Below, piece after piece: positions 51,442-61,093 of a DNA stretch of 64,000 bases (position 1 is the first letter of the stretch; each line of letters starts with the position of its first letter). Source of the stretch: Pseudomonas viridiflava (GTDB taxonomy: Bacteria > Pseudomonadota > Gammaproteobacteria > Pseudomonadales > Pseudomonadaceae); the NCBI RefSeq assembly GCF_900601905.1, contig NZ_UWFA01000416.1:310001-374000 (forward strand). The letters run 5' to 3'. A program made the translations under genes and the position numbers. A model generated the notes under the pieces. That model was given only the letters and a program-made list of their open reading frames with translations. It was not told where the DNA came from and did no database searches.

Positions 51442-54400
51442 CTATGCAGGGGCCACGGGCAAGGTGAATACAAACATCGCCCCGCCGCTGCGAGCATTGC
51501 AGGCGCGCAGGGTTCCGCCGTGGGCGTCAATGATCGACCGGCAAATTGCCAGTCCCATGCCCATGCCCTTTTCCTTGGTGGTGAAGAACGCGTCGAAAAC
51601 CCGCCCGGCATGCTGCTCGTCAATCCCGCTGCCGTTGTCCTGCACACACACCACGACGTATCGGTCAGCCACACTGTCACAACTGATCGACAGCCGCCGT
51701 GGCTTGTCGGTCACCGTGCCCATGGCTTCTACGGCGTTCATGATCAGGTTGAGGATCACCTGCTGCAATTGCACAGCATCGCCATTGACCCCCAGGTTCG
51801 GCCCGTTGAACGCCTTGTAGAGCAGAACATGATGCTGCTCGATCTCGGTGGCAGTGAGCGTCACCACCTGGCGGATGACGTCATCGATCTGCAACGGCTG
51901 ATGCCGGGGCGGCGCTTGCCTGGCCAGGGACTGTAACGCACGGACAATTTCTGCCGCGCGCTTGCTGTCATTGACGATGTCACCCAGGCCCGACATGGCC
52001 TCGGCCACCACCGGTGTGGGGCGATCCAGCCAGCGCAGGCTGGCGCTGGCGTTGGACACGATCGAGGCCAGCGGCTGATTGATTTCGTGGGCAATGGACG
52101 CCGCCAACTCGCCCATGATGGTCGCCTGGGAGACCTTGCCCAGCTCCGTGCGCGCCTTGCGCAACGCCGCCTCCGTGGCCTTGCGCTCCGTCACATCGGT
52201 TGCCACGCCGACAAAAATGTCTTCACCGGCGGGCTCGCCCAACAGTTCCAGATGGCGAATCAGGCCCTCGGCGGACATCAGGCGAAACGCCATTTGAAAA
52301 ACGCTGGAGGTGCGCACCGCGTGGTTGAGCTTTGCCAGAAAACCTTGCAGGTCTTCGGGGTGGATCAACGGAATCAACGCTTCCAGAGCAGGTGGCGACT
52401 CGGTGATGGGCAATCCCCATACCGCAAACAGGTCGTCGGTCCAGACCGCATCACCGGTGCTCGGCTGCCAGCGAAAACTGCCGGAGTGGCTGATGCGCTG
52501 GCCCAGCGCCAGGGTCGCCTGGCTGGTCAGCAACGCTGCTTCAATCTCGCGTCTGCGGGTGTTTTCCTCTACCAGTTCGGCGTACAGCCGGGCGGTTTCC
52601 AGGGAGATCGCGGCTTGCCCCGCCAACAGTTCAAGCACCGTGGTGCGGTTGGAAGTAAACACGCCTGACGCGAGGTTGTTCTCAAGGTAAAGGACACCCA
52701 CTACCAGCCCTTGCTTGACCAGTGGCAGGCACAGCACTGAGCGAACCTCGCGCCCGCGGAAATACTCATCGTCAGTGAAAGCCTGCAGTTGTTGCGCGTC
52801 CTCGATGACCACCAATTGCCGGGTGCGCATCACGGTGTACAGCATCGACAGCGGCAGTTGCTGTGCCGAAGGCGCCAGCACCGTCAGGTCGATGTCGATC
52901 CCGTTGTCCTGCGCCCTGCCCTTGGCCGAGATGTTCGGGGTGTCGTTTTTCACCAGCAACAGCAAGGCCTGCTGCGCCCCCGCGTGAATGATGGTGTTGG
53001 TCAGGAGAATGGCGATCAGCCGATCAAGAACGATTTCCTCGGATAACGCCTGGGATGCCTTCATCACGGAGACCAGGTCAAGCGCGTCCTGACTGGCCAG
53101 AAAACTGATCGAAGGCCGTGACAACGACGCTTGCCCACGCAGAATGCCGCCCCGGGCTTCCAGATCGGAGACCTTGCCCAGCGCACCCCAGCGCTGGTAG
53201 CAATCCCGGGCGTTGCGGTAATGGCTGCGCGCCGAGGTAAACAGCCCTTGCACGTGATGAAATTCTCCGGCCAGCTCATGGGCCAGGGCTTGCACATGAA
53301 CGAAACCGGCGTTGGCCGCGGCCGTGACAGCAGCTTCATAAAGCCCCATGGCAACCATCGCATCACCCTGCAAACGGGCAACCTCAGCCCCTACCAGCAG
53401 GGCTTTATCATTGAACGTTTGCGGATTGAGTGCCGCCCAGGCGTCGAGTTGCCGGGCATGCGGGGCGATGCGCGCCAGGGTCTCGGTAGCATCGCCGCCG
53501 TTGCGGCATTGCGCTGCGAGGTTCAATGCCGTGAAAAAATGCAATTCGAGCAAATGAATATGCGCAGGGGTCGACCAGGCGAGCGCTCCCGCCTGCTCCA
53601 GACACTGCGCCGCGCTGGCGAAATCGCGATAGAGAAATCTGGCGATGCCCTTGAACAGCCACCACCAGAAAGCCACTGGCGTCATTGCACTCTCGCGAGC
53701 GCTGTCCTCCAGCAGTTGGCGCTCTGGCGAAGGTTCCTCGCTCTGCCATATCCGCCCCAGACGCAACGCTCGGACCAATCGCGCCTGGGTGTGCAGCGCC
53801 AGTTGCACATCGTCGAAACGGGCACGGCGGGCAAAGGCCAACGCGCGCTCGATCTCCTGCTCGACGGCGTCCAGATGCTCGCCCATCACCAGCAGATTGG
53901 AGACGATGTGGTTGCAGGCGTAACAACTCATGGTCAGGTTGCCCACGCTGTAACTGCTGGCCAATGCACCCCGGGAATGCTCCAGCGCCTGACTCAGGGG
54001 CTGGGTCCAGACGCTGACTTGATCCAGGGCCACCAACGTCGTGCTTTCGGAACTGCGATAGCCGCCCTCCTGCACCAGTTGCCGGGCCACCGTGGCGAAC
54101 GCAGCGCCGTCCTGATAAGCGCCGAACTTGTGCGCCAAAGCCACCCCGAACCAGGCCAGCCCGTGGGTGGACGCTGCACAAATACCGTATTCAAGGGACA
54201 GCTGAACCATCTCGCCGGTCAGCACGAACAACAGATCTTCATCAATGAACGACGCCGAGGCGATCATGCTCGACATTAGGCCCATGGCGGCTTCAAAGCT
54301 GGCTTCGCGCATGTCCGGCAATTCGGCAAGCGCGGCAATCTCCCGGGTTCCGAGGACTTCAAGCAGGTAACGATAACTCTGCTCCACGTCCAAGTCGGTC

Positions 54401-57006
54401 ACCTGACTCGGGATATGAATGCCAAACTGGCGCAAGCCCACACCCGCCGTCGCAACGGCCTCTTGATAACGGCAGGCGAGCACCAGCACTTCAACCTTCA
54501 GCATGTACAGCGCGGAGCGCGGGATCAGCCCGACGGCATGATCCAGCAGCTCATCGATGACCTGGCCTGCCTGCTCGAACTGGCCGTCGAGCAGCAGACA
54601 TTGCGCATGAATGGCACCCAGTTCGTGGGCCAACTCCGGGCAGTTCTGCCAGCGCGCCGCCCACAAGGCCGCGTCGAACATCCGCGTCGCCGTCAGCACG
54701 TAGGCCAACGCCGCGTCGATGGCCGCCGACTCCAGCGCCTGCTGGGCGGCGCGCACCAGCAAGGCACAGAACTGCAGCCGCTGCGCCTGCGGTGAATCCT
54801 GCGGGCGAATGCGCTGAAGATGGCTGGCGATACGAAAAATCGGCTCGCAACGATCAGGCAGGGTGATCTCGGCCATCAGCAAGCGGGCGATGCGTTGATG
54901 CTCGGCAGGCCTGGCTGCGAGGGGGATCAACTGGTAGGCGGCCTCCTGCACCCGATCATGATAGAAAGCAAAACCCTGCCGGTCTTCCACCAGCAGGCCG
55001 GCGTCGACCGCTGGTGCCAGGTGTCGACGCAGGGTTTTATGGGCGACCTCGGCGACACGCCCCAGCGTTTGCAGATCGACGCTTGCGCCCATGCAGGCCA
55101 TCAACCCAAGAAAGGTCCGGCTTTGCGCGGGCAGCCGGGCGATACGGCTGACCATCAGGCCAATCACATTGTCAGCGTGAGGATGCTGGCGGATCAGCTC
55201 CAGGTCCCATTGCAGCGTGCCGCTGCCGAGACTGACGCCGATCAGCTCTTCGTCAAGCAAAGTGCGCATCAGTTGTGCGACAAAAAAAGGGTTACCGCCG
55301 GTTTTCTCGTGAACCAGTGCGGCAAGCGGCCTTATCGTCTCAGGCTCGGCGTGCAGGGTCTGAGCGACCCACTGGACAACTGCCTCAAGGCCCAGTGCGC
55401 CGACCTTGATCTCATTCACGCGGGTGGTTGCCTGTCGCAGGCCCTGGAGAAAGCCCTGAAACGGCATGCCATCGGCCTCCTGACCCTCGCGGTAGGCCGC
55501 GATCAACAGGATATGGCGCGATTGCCCTTCGCTGAATGACGAGAGAAACGACAGCACCGCATCGTCGCGCCATTGCACATCGTCAAAGAACAGCAGCAAG
55601 GGTCGTTGCGCACTGGCGAAACAGTTGATGACCCGGTGCAGCACATAATCAAAAAAATGTCGGGTTTCACTGGTGGGCAAGTCCGGCGCAACGTCTTGTG
55701 GACCCAATACCAGTTCGATTTCCGGCACCAGATTGGCGATCAGCCGACCATGGGCTCCCACCGCCACCGCGAGTTTTCCCCGCCAGCGCTCCAGTTCGGC
55801 CGAGCTCTCGCCCAGCACCCGCATGACCAGCGAACGCAGCGCCTGAGCCATTGAGGCATACGGCGAATCAGGCAGTAAGGGGTCGAATTTGCCGGAAGCG
55901 AAGAGCACCTGACTCAGTGCCAGGTCTTGATGCAACTGGCGAACCAGCGTGGATTTTCCGACCCCGGTTTCACCGGACAGCAGCACCACCTCGCACTGGC
56001 CCGACTGCGCGACACGTGCAAAGGCCGCACGCAACGCCTGGTTTTCTTCGGGGCGCGAGAACAAGGCGCTGGATTGAGCGCCTCGCGCTCGGGGGTCGCG
56101 GCAAGCCGGTTCAAACGTGGCGATGTGCTGGAATTCGCTCCATTGCGCCAGACACTCGCGCAAATCCGCCTCCAGACGCGACGCGCTCTGGTAACGATCG
56201 TCGGGATTCTTGGCGATCAGATCGAGGACCAAGCGGGCCAGCGGCGCAGGCATTGAGCCGCGAAACAGTTGCGGTGAAGGGGGTTGCCGGGCGACATGGC
56301 AGTAGACCCACTCCACTGCATCGCTGGCTTCAAAGGGTAACCGACCCGTCAACCACTCGTAGAATGTCATGCCCAGGGCATACAGGTCGCTGCGCTCATC
56401 GGCCTGACGCCCCACTCGCCTTGCCTGCTCCGGGGCCATGTAAGCCAGTGTTCCACAAACGGAATCCGCGGCAGGCCCCTCGCCTGCGGCAGGGCCAACC
56501 CCGAAACCGCTCAGGCGAACCTTGCCATCTGTGCCCAGAATCAGGCTGCCGGGCTTGATATCCCGATGCACCAGCCCCTTACCGTGGGCCCTGGCCAGTG
56601 CATGGGCAGCGCTGATGGCCAGGCGCAAAAAAGCGTCAATCGACAACGCCCCATCGGCCACTTGATCCAGCGACTGGCCACCTGGATCGTCGCAGATCAG
56701 CAATGGACCTTCGCGAGTGTGCAACACCGCGACCGGCGGTACCGCCCAATCGGTCTCCAGCAACGGGGCCAACAGGTATTCATGCTCGATACGGCGCAAG
56801 CCGCGTTCCAGCTGACCGGCCGAGGCTCGCGCGATCAGCCAGCGCCGGGCGCATCCCGGTACATGTGCGCGGTAGCGGTCCACTTCGCCATCGATAAACA
56901 ACAGCTGCCACGACAGCAAGGTCAGCCACTGCGGCGTGTAGCCCTCGACCTGCCTGTCGGCCATGACCCGAATACTGGCGATGGGCTCAGCTTTGATACC
57001 GCTCAT
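51442..57006 (-). CDS. Ser/Thr kinase-like, AAA ATPase, GAF/PAS, histidine kinase fusion
   Basis: 1,854 residues. Kinase-like domain about 20-290: HRDIKPGSL (about 143, Ser where Asn is usual) and LSGFGV (about 165, Gly replaces the DFG Asp), so it is probably a pseudokinase. STAND/AAA ATPase: Walker A LLSGETGVGKST near 343-354 and Walker B LLLFFDDVQW near 480, then a long helical TPR-like region. GAF about 1345-1460, PAS about 1500-1600, H-box ELAASIAHEINQPLA (His about 1640), ATPase NLIMNAVEAM, DNGSGI and GMGMGLA. This layout is the bacterial trifunctional kinase/ATPase/histidine kinase family. The next two genes are probable receivers. Confidence 0.9.
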   Translation of the reverse strand: MSGIKAEPIASIRVMADRQVEGYTPQWLTLLSWQLLFIDGEVDRYRAHVPGCARRWLIARASAGQLERGLRRIEHEYLLAPLLETDWAVPPVAVLHTREGPLLICDDPGGQSLDQVADGALSIDAFLRLAISAAHALARAHGKGLVHRDIKPGSLILGTDGKVRLSGFGVGPAAGEGPAADSVCGTLAYMAPEQARRVGRQADERSDLYALGMTFYEWLTGRLPFEASDAVEWVYCHVARQPPSPQLFRGSMPAPLARLVLDLIAKNPDDRYQSASRLEADLRECLAQWSEFQHIATFEPACRDPRARGAQSSALFSRPEENQALRAAFARVAQSGQCEVVLLSGETGVGKSTLVRQLHQDLALSQVLFASGKFDPLLPDSPYASMAQALRSLVMRVLGESSAELERWRGKLAVAVGAHGRLIANLVPEIELVLGPQDVAPDLPTSETRHFFDYVLHRVINCFASAQRPLLLFFDDVQWRDDAVLSFLSSFSEGQSRHILLIAAYREGQEADGMPFQGFLQGLRQATTRVNEIKVGALGLEAVVQWVAQTLHAEPETIRPLAALVHEKTGGNPFFVAQLMRTLLDEELIGVSLGSGTLQWDLELIRQHPHADNVIGLMVSRIARLPAQSRTFLGLMACMGASVDLQTLGRVAEVAHKTLRRHLAPAVDAGLLVEDRQGFAFYHDRVQEAAYQLIPLAARPAEHQRIARLLMAEITLPDRCEPIFRIASHLQRIRPQDSPQAQRLQFCALLVRAAQQALESAAIDAALAYVLTATRMFDAALWAARWQNCPELAHELGAIHAQCLLLDGQFEQAGQVIDELLDHAVGLIPRSALYMLKVEVLVLACRYQEAVATAGVGLRQFGIHIPSQVTDLDVEQSYRYLLEVLGTREIAALAELPDMREASFEAAMGLMSSMIASASFIDEDLLFVLTGEMVQLSLEYGICAASTHGLAWFGVALAHKFGAYQDGAAFATVARQLVQEGGYRSSESTTLVALDQVSVWTQPLSQALEHSRGALASSYSVGNLTMSCYACNHIVSNLLVMGEHLDAVEQEIERALAFARRARFDDVQLALHTQARLVRALRLGRIWQSEEPSPERQLLEDSARESAMTPVAFWWWLFKGIARFLYRDFASAAQCLEQAGALAWSTPAHIHLLELHFFTALNLAAQCRNGGDATETLARIAPHARQLDAWAALNPQTFNDKALLVGAEVARLQGDAMVAMGLYEAAVTAAANAGFVHVQALAHELAGEFHHVQGLFTSARSHYRNARDCYQRWGALGKVSDLEARGGILRGQASLSRPSISFLASQDALDLVSVMKASQALSEEIVLDRLIAILLTNTIIHAGAQQALLLLVKNDTPNISAKGRAQDNGIDIDLTVLAPSAQQLPLSMLYTVMRTRQLVVIEDAQQLQAFTDDEYFRGREVRSVLCLPLVKQGLVVGVLYLENNLASGVFTSNRTTVLELLAGQAAISLETARLYAELVEENTRRREIEAALLTSQATLALGQRISHSGSFRWQPSTGDAVWTDDLFAVWGLPITESPPALEALIPLIHPEDLQGFLAKLNHAVRTSSVFQMAFRLMSAEGLIRHLELLGEPAGEDIFVGVATDVTERKATEAALRKARTELGKVSQATIMGELAASIAHEINQPLASIVSNASASLRWLDRPTPVVAEAMSGLGDIVNDSKRAAEIVRALQSLARQAPPRHQPLQIDDVIRQVVTLTATEIEQHHVLLYKAFNGPNLGVNGDAVQLQQVILNLIMNAVEAMGTVTDKPRRLSISCDSVADRYVVVCVQDNGSGIDEQHAGRVFDAFFTTKEKGMGMGLAICRSIIDAHGGTLRACNARSGGAMFVFTLPVAPA

Positions 57007-57015
57007 AGAGGACCT

Positions 57016-57378
57016 TTACCTGCGTTCGAGTACGCGCTTTATCGAGCTCTGCAAGGCCTCCTCGGAAAAAGGCTTGCAGAGAAAATCCACCGCACCCGCG
57101 GCCAGTGTTCGCCGCACCATGTCGCTGTCGTCATTGGCCGACATGCAACACACGCCGACTGACTTGCCGGCGCGTTTCAACGCCTGCAACACCTCCAGGC
57201 CTTGCATACCCTGCATCGCCAGGTCCAGCAGCACGCAGTGCGCCTGATCGCTGACAGCAGACTCCAGGAAAGCTTCCCCTGAAGCAAAACTCACAGTTGC
57301 ATAACCCAGGGACTTGAGAAGATTGGTGAGGCCATTGCGTACGGACGCGTCGTCATCGACGACGCAGATGAGGATCAT
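57016..57378 (-). CDS. Single-domain response regulator
   Basis: 120 residues, receiver only. Acidic pocket CVVDDD (5-10), acceptor Asp52 in VLLDLAMQGMQG, Ser in CCMSAND, Lys in LCKPFSEE. It lies ten bases from the giant sensor kinase, upstream of it on the same strand, and is a plausible direct receiver. No DNA-binding part. Confidence 0.88.
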   Translation of the reverse strand: MILICVVDDDASVRNGLTNLLKSLGYATVSFASGEAFLESAVSDQAHCVLLDLAMQGMQGLEVLQALKRAGKSVGVCCMSANDDSDMVRRTLAAGAVDFLCKPFSEEALQSSIKRVLERR

Positions 57379-57476
57379 AAGCTGAACTTCATGGCAGTCA
57401 AAATAATAGAAAACAGAGAGTACGCTGATACAGGCAGAAAGATCATTGACCCTATGTATAATTGTGCTGTTTTTAC

Positions 57477-58091
57477 TCAGCCGACCAGGCTTAGTTGCTC
57501 TCGCATTTTCACCAGTTCAATTAAAGTTCGCGCCTGCATTTTTGTCATAATGTGCCGTTTATGAACTTTGACGGTAATTTCACTGGTGCCCAGATCACTG
57601 GCGATCTGTTTGTTCATCCGGCCGGTGACCAGCAGGGTCATCACTTCCCGCTCACGCGGCGTCAAGGTATCAAAGCGCTGGCGGACGCTCTGCACTTGCA
57701 GGCGCTCGAGCAGTTCGCTTTCGTCCTGGACAAGGGCCTGGCGCACCACGTCCAGCAACTGCTCGGGCTCGAACGGTTTGGTCAGAAATTCGTGGGCACC
57801 GGCCTTGATAGCCTTGACCGACATCGCAATAGTGCCAAAGCCGGTCATGAAGATAATCGGGAAACGGAGCCCGCGCCGCAGCAACTCCTCCTGGACATCG
57901 AAGCCATTGCTGGCCGCCAGATTCATATCCAGCAACAGGCAGGTGGGTTGCGCGGTGAAGGCGTGTTCAAGGAATTCCTGCGCAGTGGCATAACACTGGG
58001 TGGGGATGTCGGCTGAATGCAGCAGGCGCGACAAGGAAGTACGGATCGAGCACTCATCGTCGACTACATAAACCAGGGGTGTTGCATTCAT
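57477..58091 (-). CDS. FixJ/NarL-type response regulator
   Basis: 204 residues. Receiver 1-120 with acceptor Asp55 in CLLLDMNLAASNG and Lys in LTKPFEPE. LuxR-type HTH about 140-200: FDTLTPREREVMTLLVTGRMNKQIASDLG (in two parts) and SEITVKVHKRHIMTKM. It can bind DNA on phosphorylation. Placed between the winged-helix ATPase regulator and the small receiver in one run of minus-strand genes with the fusion kinase, so it is the candidate DNA-binding output. Confidence 0.9.
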   Translation of the reverse strand: MNATPLVYVVDDECSIRTSLSRLLHSADIPTQCYATAQEFLEHAFTAQPTCLLLDMNLAASNGFDVQEELLRRGLRFPIIFMTGFGTIAMSVKAIKAGAHEFLTKPFEPEQLLDVVRQALVQDESELLERLQVQSVRQRFDTLTPREREVMTLLVTGRMNKQIASDLGTSEITVKVHKRHIMTKMQARTLIELVKMREQLSLVG

Positions 58092-58115
58092 ATCCAGATT
58101 GTCCGCAGCTTGATG

Positions 58116-59702
58116 CTACTGGCTGGCCGCCAGCACTCGTTGATGGTTGAAATGAAAATGATCGTGCTCACGCGGCGGGTAGCTTGCACGCATCGTCGAA
58201 ACGGATGCAACCCGGGTGTGGGCGATGGATCGCGAGCCATCATGGCTTGAATTGAGGGGTGAAGCACCTTCTTTGCTGTACAGCCCCAGGCGATCCAGGA
58301 TCCAGTTGCGCGTCGAACCCAGCAGCCGATAGAAACGTAGCGGGCCTTCGGCACCGACCATCAGCAACGACTTCTGCGCCAGCCCGACGATACAGTCCAT
58401 GACCCGCGCTCGGGAAATATCTGCGGTCTGCGCAACCGCGCAGGCCTGATCAAGCGTGAAAGGCCCGACCAGACTGCCCAGACGGCCGAGCACGCTGCGC
58501 TCGTCGGCGCTGAGCAGGCGATAACTCCATTCCACCGACGCCTCCATGCTCTGGTGGCGGGCAGGGGCGCTGCGCAGCCCCCCGGCCAACAAGTGCAGGT
58601 TGCCCTGCAGGCTGGCCGCCAGTTCATACAACCCCAGGGCGGAAGCCCGGGAAGCGGCCATCTCCAGCGCCAATGGAATACCGTCCAGGGCGCGACAGAT
58701 CTGCCCCACCAGCGCGACGCTTTGATCGTCAAATGCCGCACAGTCATCCATGGGAAACCGCGAATCCAGCGCGCGCAGGCGCAGCAGGAACAACTGCGCC
58801 GCGGTGCTTTGCAATACTGCCTGGCGTTCGGCGTCGTGATCCGGCACCTGCAGCGCCGGGACGCTGAGGGTTCGCTCGCGGGCAATGCGCAATGGCTCGC
58901 GGCTGGTGGTCAGGATGCGCAACCCAGAGCATCGGTGCAGCAAGTGCTCACACACCGCAGCAACGGCTTCGATCAAGTGTTCGCAATTGTCCAGAATCAC
59001 CAGCCGGTTGTGCTGGTCAAGGCAATCAACGATAGCGTCGATCATCGGCTGGCCTGGCTCAATCTGCAGATCCAGAGCGAAGCCAAGGGCTTCGACGATC
59101 CGCTGCGGGCAACTGATCGGCGCCAGAGGCACGAAACACACATGCAGGCTGTCTGTCAGGGACAGATGATGCGCGACGGACACCGCCAGCGAGGTCTTGC
59201 CAATGCCGCCCGCTCCCACCAGGCTCAGCAGCGGCTGAGTCAACAACGCGTCGCAGACCTCTTCAATGGCTGCCTCGCGCCCGATCAATGCCACATCGGG
59301 GGGCAGCTCGCAGGTGCGCAGCATTGCGGCGTTCAGCGAGCTGACCAGCGGGACCTCAAGGGTTGTCTCAGGCAGCGCAAAGGGCGCTGCCTGGCTGGCC
59401 TGGTCTTCACCGCAAAGCAGAATATAGCCGCGCCCGGGAATGGTCCTGATCAGATCCCGGTCGGCACCCAGGGCTTTGCGCAACGCCGAGACATGCACCT
59501 GCAGGTTGTTTTCTTCGACCACGGTGTCGGGCCAGACCCGCTGCAGGATCTCATCCTTGGTCACCAGTTGGCCGGGACAGCTGATCAATAACTCGAGAAT
59601 GTCAAAGGCACGAGTCCCCACGCGCAAGGGTACGCCGTTCCTGAAGACGTCCCTTAGTTCTAGAGAAACACTGGCTTGACCGAGACTGACCATGTTGTTC
59701 AC
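58116..59702 (-). CDS. Winged-helix ATPase transcriptional regulator
   Basis: 528 residues. N-terminal OmpR-type winged helix about 1-100: AFDILELLISCPGQLVTKDEIL, QVHVSALRKALG, TIPGRGY. Then a STAND/NB-ARC-like ATPase: Walker A LLSLVGAGGIGKTSLA (about 162-176), RLVILDNCEHL, LTTSREPL and LGSLVGPFTLDQA. The last 60 residues are low-complexity and histidine-rich; the TPR region found in larger homologues is missing. Together with the FixJ protein it probably decides transcription for the adjacent sensor. Ligand unknown. Confidence 0.85.
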   Translation of the reverse strand: MNNMVSLGQASVSLELRDVFRNGVPLRVGTRAFDILELLISCPGQLVTKDEILQRVWPDTVVEENNLQVHVSALRKALGADRDLIRTIPGRGYILLCGEDQASQAAPFALPETTLEVPLVSSLNAAMLRTCELPPDVALIGREAAIEEVCDALLTQPLLSLVGAGGIGKTSLAVSVAHHLSLTDSLHVCFVPLAPISCPQRIVEALGFALDLQIEPGQPMIDAIVDCLDQHNRLVILDNCEHLIEAVAAVCEHLLHRCSGLRILTTSREPLRIARERTLSVPALQVPDHDAERQAVLQSTAAQLFLLRLRALDSRFPMDDCAAFDDQSVALVGQICRALDGIPLALEMAASRASALGLYELAASLQGNLHLLAGGLRSAPARHQSMEASVEWSYRLLSADERSVLGRLGSLVGPFTLDQACAVAQTADISRARVMDCIVGLAQKSLLMVGAEGPLRFYRLLGSTRNWILDRLGLYSKEGASPLNSSHDGSRSIAHTRVASVSTMRASYPPREHDHFHFNHQRVLAASQ

Positions 59703-60047
59703 GCTGTCCGTTGGGTGGCTTTGAGTATCCTGCCTTGACCGGGATCTATCAGTGGCAACGCGTGACTTGTCACGGGTCGTCCAGGGTATATAACCAGTTA
59801 AATCGCCGCTTCGATATTATCTATAGGGATAGCGTCGGGCACAGTGCATTAAACTTTAGTTGCGGGTGAGCACAATCATACAAGTGCACGGTATAAACTT
59901 GCGATTATAGGTGAAGGCAAGTAGCCAAAAGCCATAACACACCTCAGTCTGAAACCCGCGAAGATTAAACTATTCGGGTAAACAGCTTCAGCAAAGGCCT
60001 ATAGTTGCCTTGGCGCGCCTCAAGGCGCTGTGAGTTCAGGGATATCG
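59703..60047. other. Gap between the winged-helix gene and the LysR gene
   Basis: 345 bases, AT-rich in the middle (about 59790-59970), no gene seen. The region is divergent, so promoters for both genes must lie here; CCGTTGGGTGG near the winged-helix start and AGATTAAACTATTCGGGT near 59965 were noted but no convincing -35/-10 pair was read. Confidence 0.45.
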
Positions 60048-60956
60048 ATGGATAAATTACTGGCACTGAAGATGTTCGTCGAGTCGGTGGACGCCAAAGG
60101 TTTCTCGGCGGCAGCGCGCAGGCTCAACCTGGCGCCGTCCTCGGTGACACGCATGATCGACGCCCTGGAAGCCCAGCTCGGCGCCGTGCTGCTCAATCGT
60201 TCGACACGGCAGGTCACGGTCACCGAGGCCGGAGCCCATTATTACGAACAGGCGCGCAAGGTGCTGGAGGATGTGGCCCGTGCCGACGCGCAGATCATGG
60301 ATCGCGGCGATCAACCGGTGGGACAATTGCGGGTCTGTCTGCCAGTCGAATTTGGTCGCCGCCTGATTGCCCCGCATCTGGGCAGCTTGCTGACACGCTA
60401 CCCGCGACTAGAGCTGGATGTGACCCTCAGCGACAACCTGGATAACTTGCTGAGCGGGCGGTTCGATGTCGCCATTCGCCTCGGCGCTGCAGGTCCCAGT
60501 GATGACCTGGTGTGCCGCAGCCTCGGGCAGTTTTCCCGCTGGGTGGTGGCCAGCCCGGACTATCTGGCCAGCCACGGCGTGCCCGCAACACCCGCTGACC
60601 TTGCGCAGCACGAGTGCCTGCGTTTCAGCCATACGGCGGGCCGCCAGGTCTGGACCTTCGTGCAGGACAATCAGACCCTGCTGGTCGAGATTCAGGGCCG
60701 CTTGAAAAGCAGCAACGCCGACATCCTGCGCGAAGCGGCGCTTGGCGGCGCTGGCATCGCCCTGCTGGCCGACTGGCTGGTGGCGGCCGATGTCGCCAGC
60801 GGCTCCCTGACCCGCATCCTCGGCGATTATGAGGTGAACCCCAATCATTCGCGCTCGGCGATCACGGCGCTGTACCTGCCTAACCATCGAGGGTCAAAGC
60901 GGGTCAATGCATTCATCCAGTTCCTGGAGGAAGTTCTCGCAACGCCTGAGATATGA
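60048..60956 (+). CDS. LysR-family transcriptional regulator
   Basis: 302 residues from the ATG at 60048 (CAGGG 8 bases upstream; an in-frame GTG lies at 60030). HTH 1-60: DKLLALKMFVESVDAKGF, SSVTRMIDALEAQLGAVLLNRS. Effector domain with SNADILREAALGGAGIALLADWL, the CrgA-type end. It is followed by an MFS gene in the same direction (137-base gap), which it may regulate. Confidence 0.88.
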   Translation: MDKLLALKMFVESVDAKGFSAAARRLNLAPSSVTRMIDALEAQLGAVLLNRSTRQVTVTEAGAHYYEQARKVLEDVARADAQIMDRGDQPVGQLRVCLPVEFGRRLIAPHLGSLLTRYPRLELDVTLSDNLDNLLSGRFDVAIRLGAAGPSDDLVCRSLGQFSRWVVASPDYLASHGVPATPADLAQHECLRFSHTAGRQVWTFVQDNQTLLVEIQGRLKSSNADILREAALGGAGIALLADWLVAADVASGSLTRILGDYEVNPNHSRSAITALYLPNHRGSKRVNAFIQFLEEVLATPEI

Positions 60957-61093
60957 ACGGCTCTGCGTTTTGCGCAACGCTGTGTTGCACCCGCAGCCAA
61001 TTCTCCTTATGCGCGGGCTGCTCTAAGGTGGCAGCCATCTCACCGCGCAACCTGCTGCGGTGCATTGAACCTCAAGCCAACTGAGCAAACATC

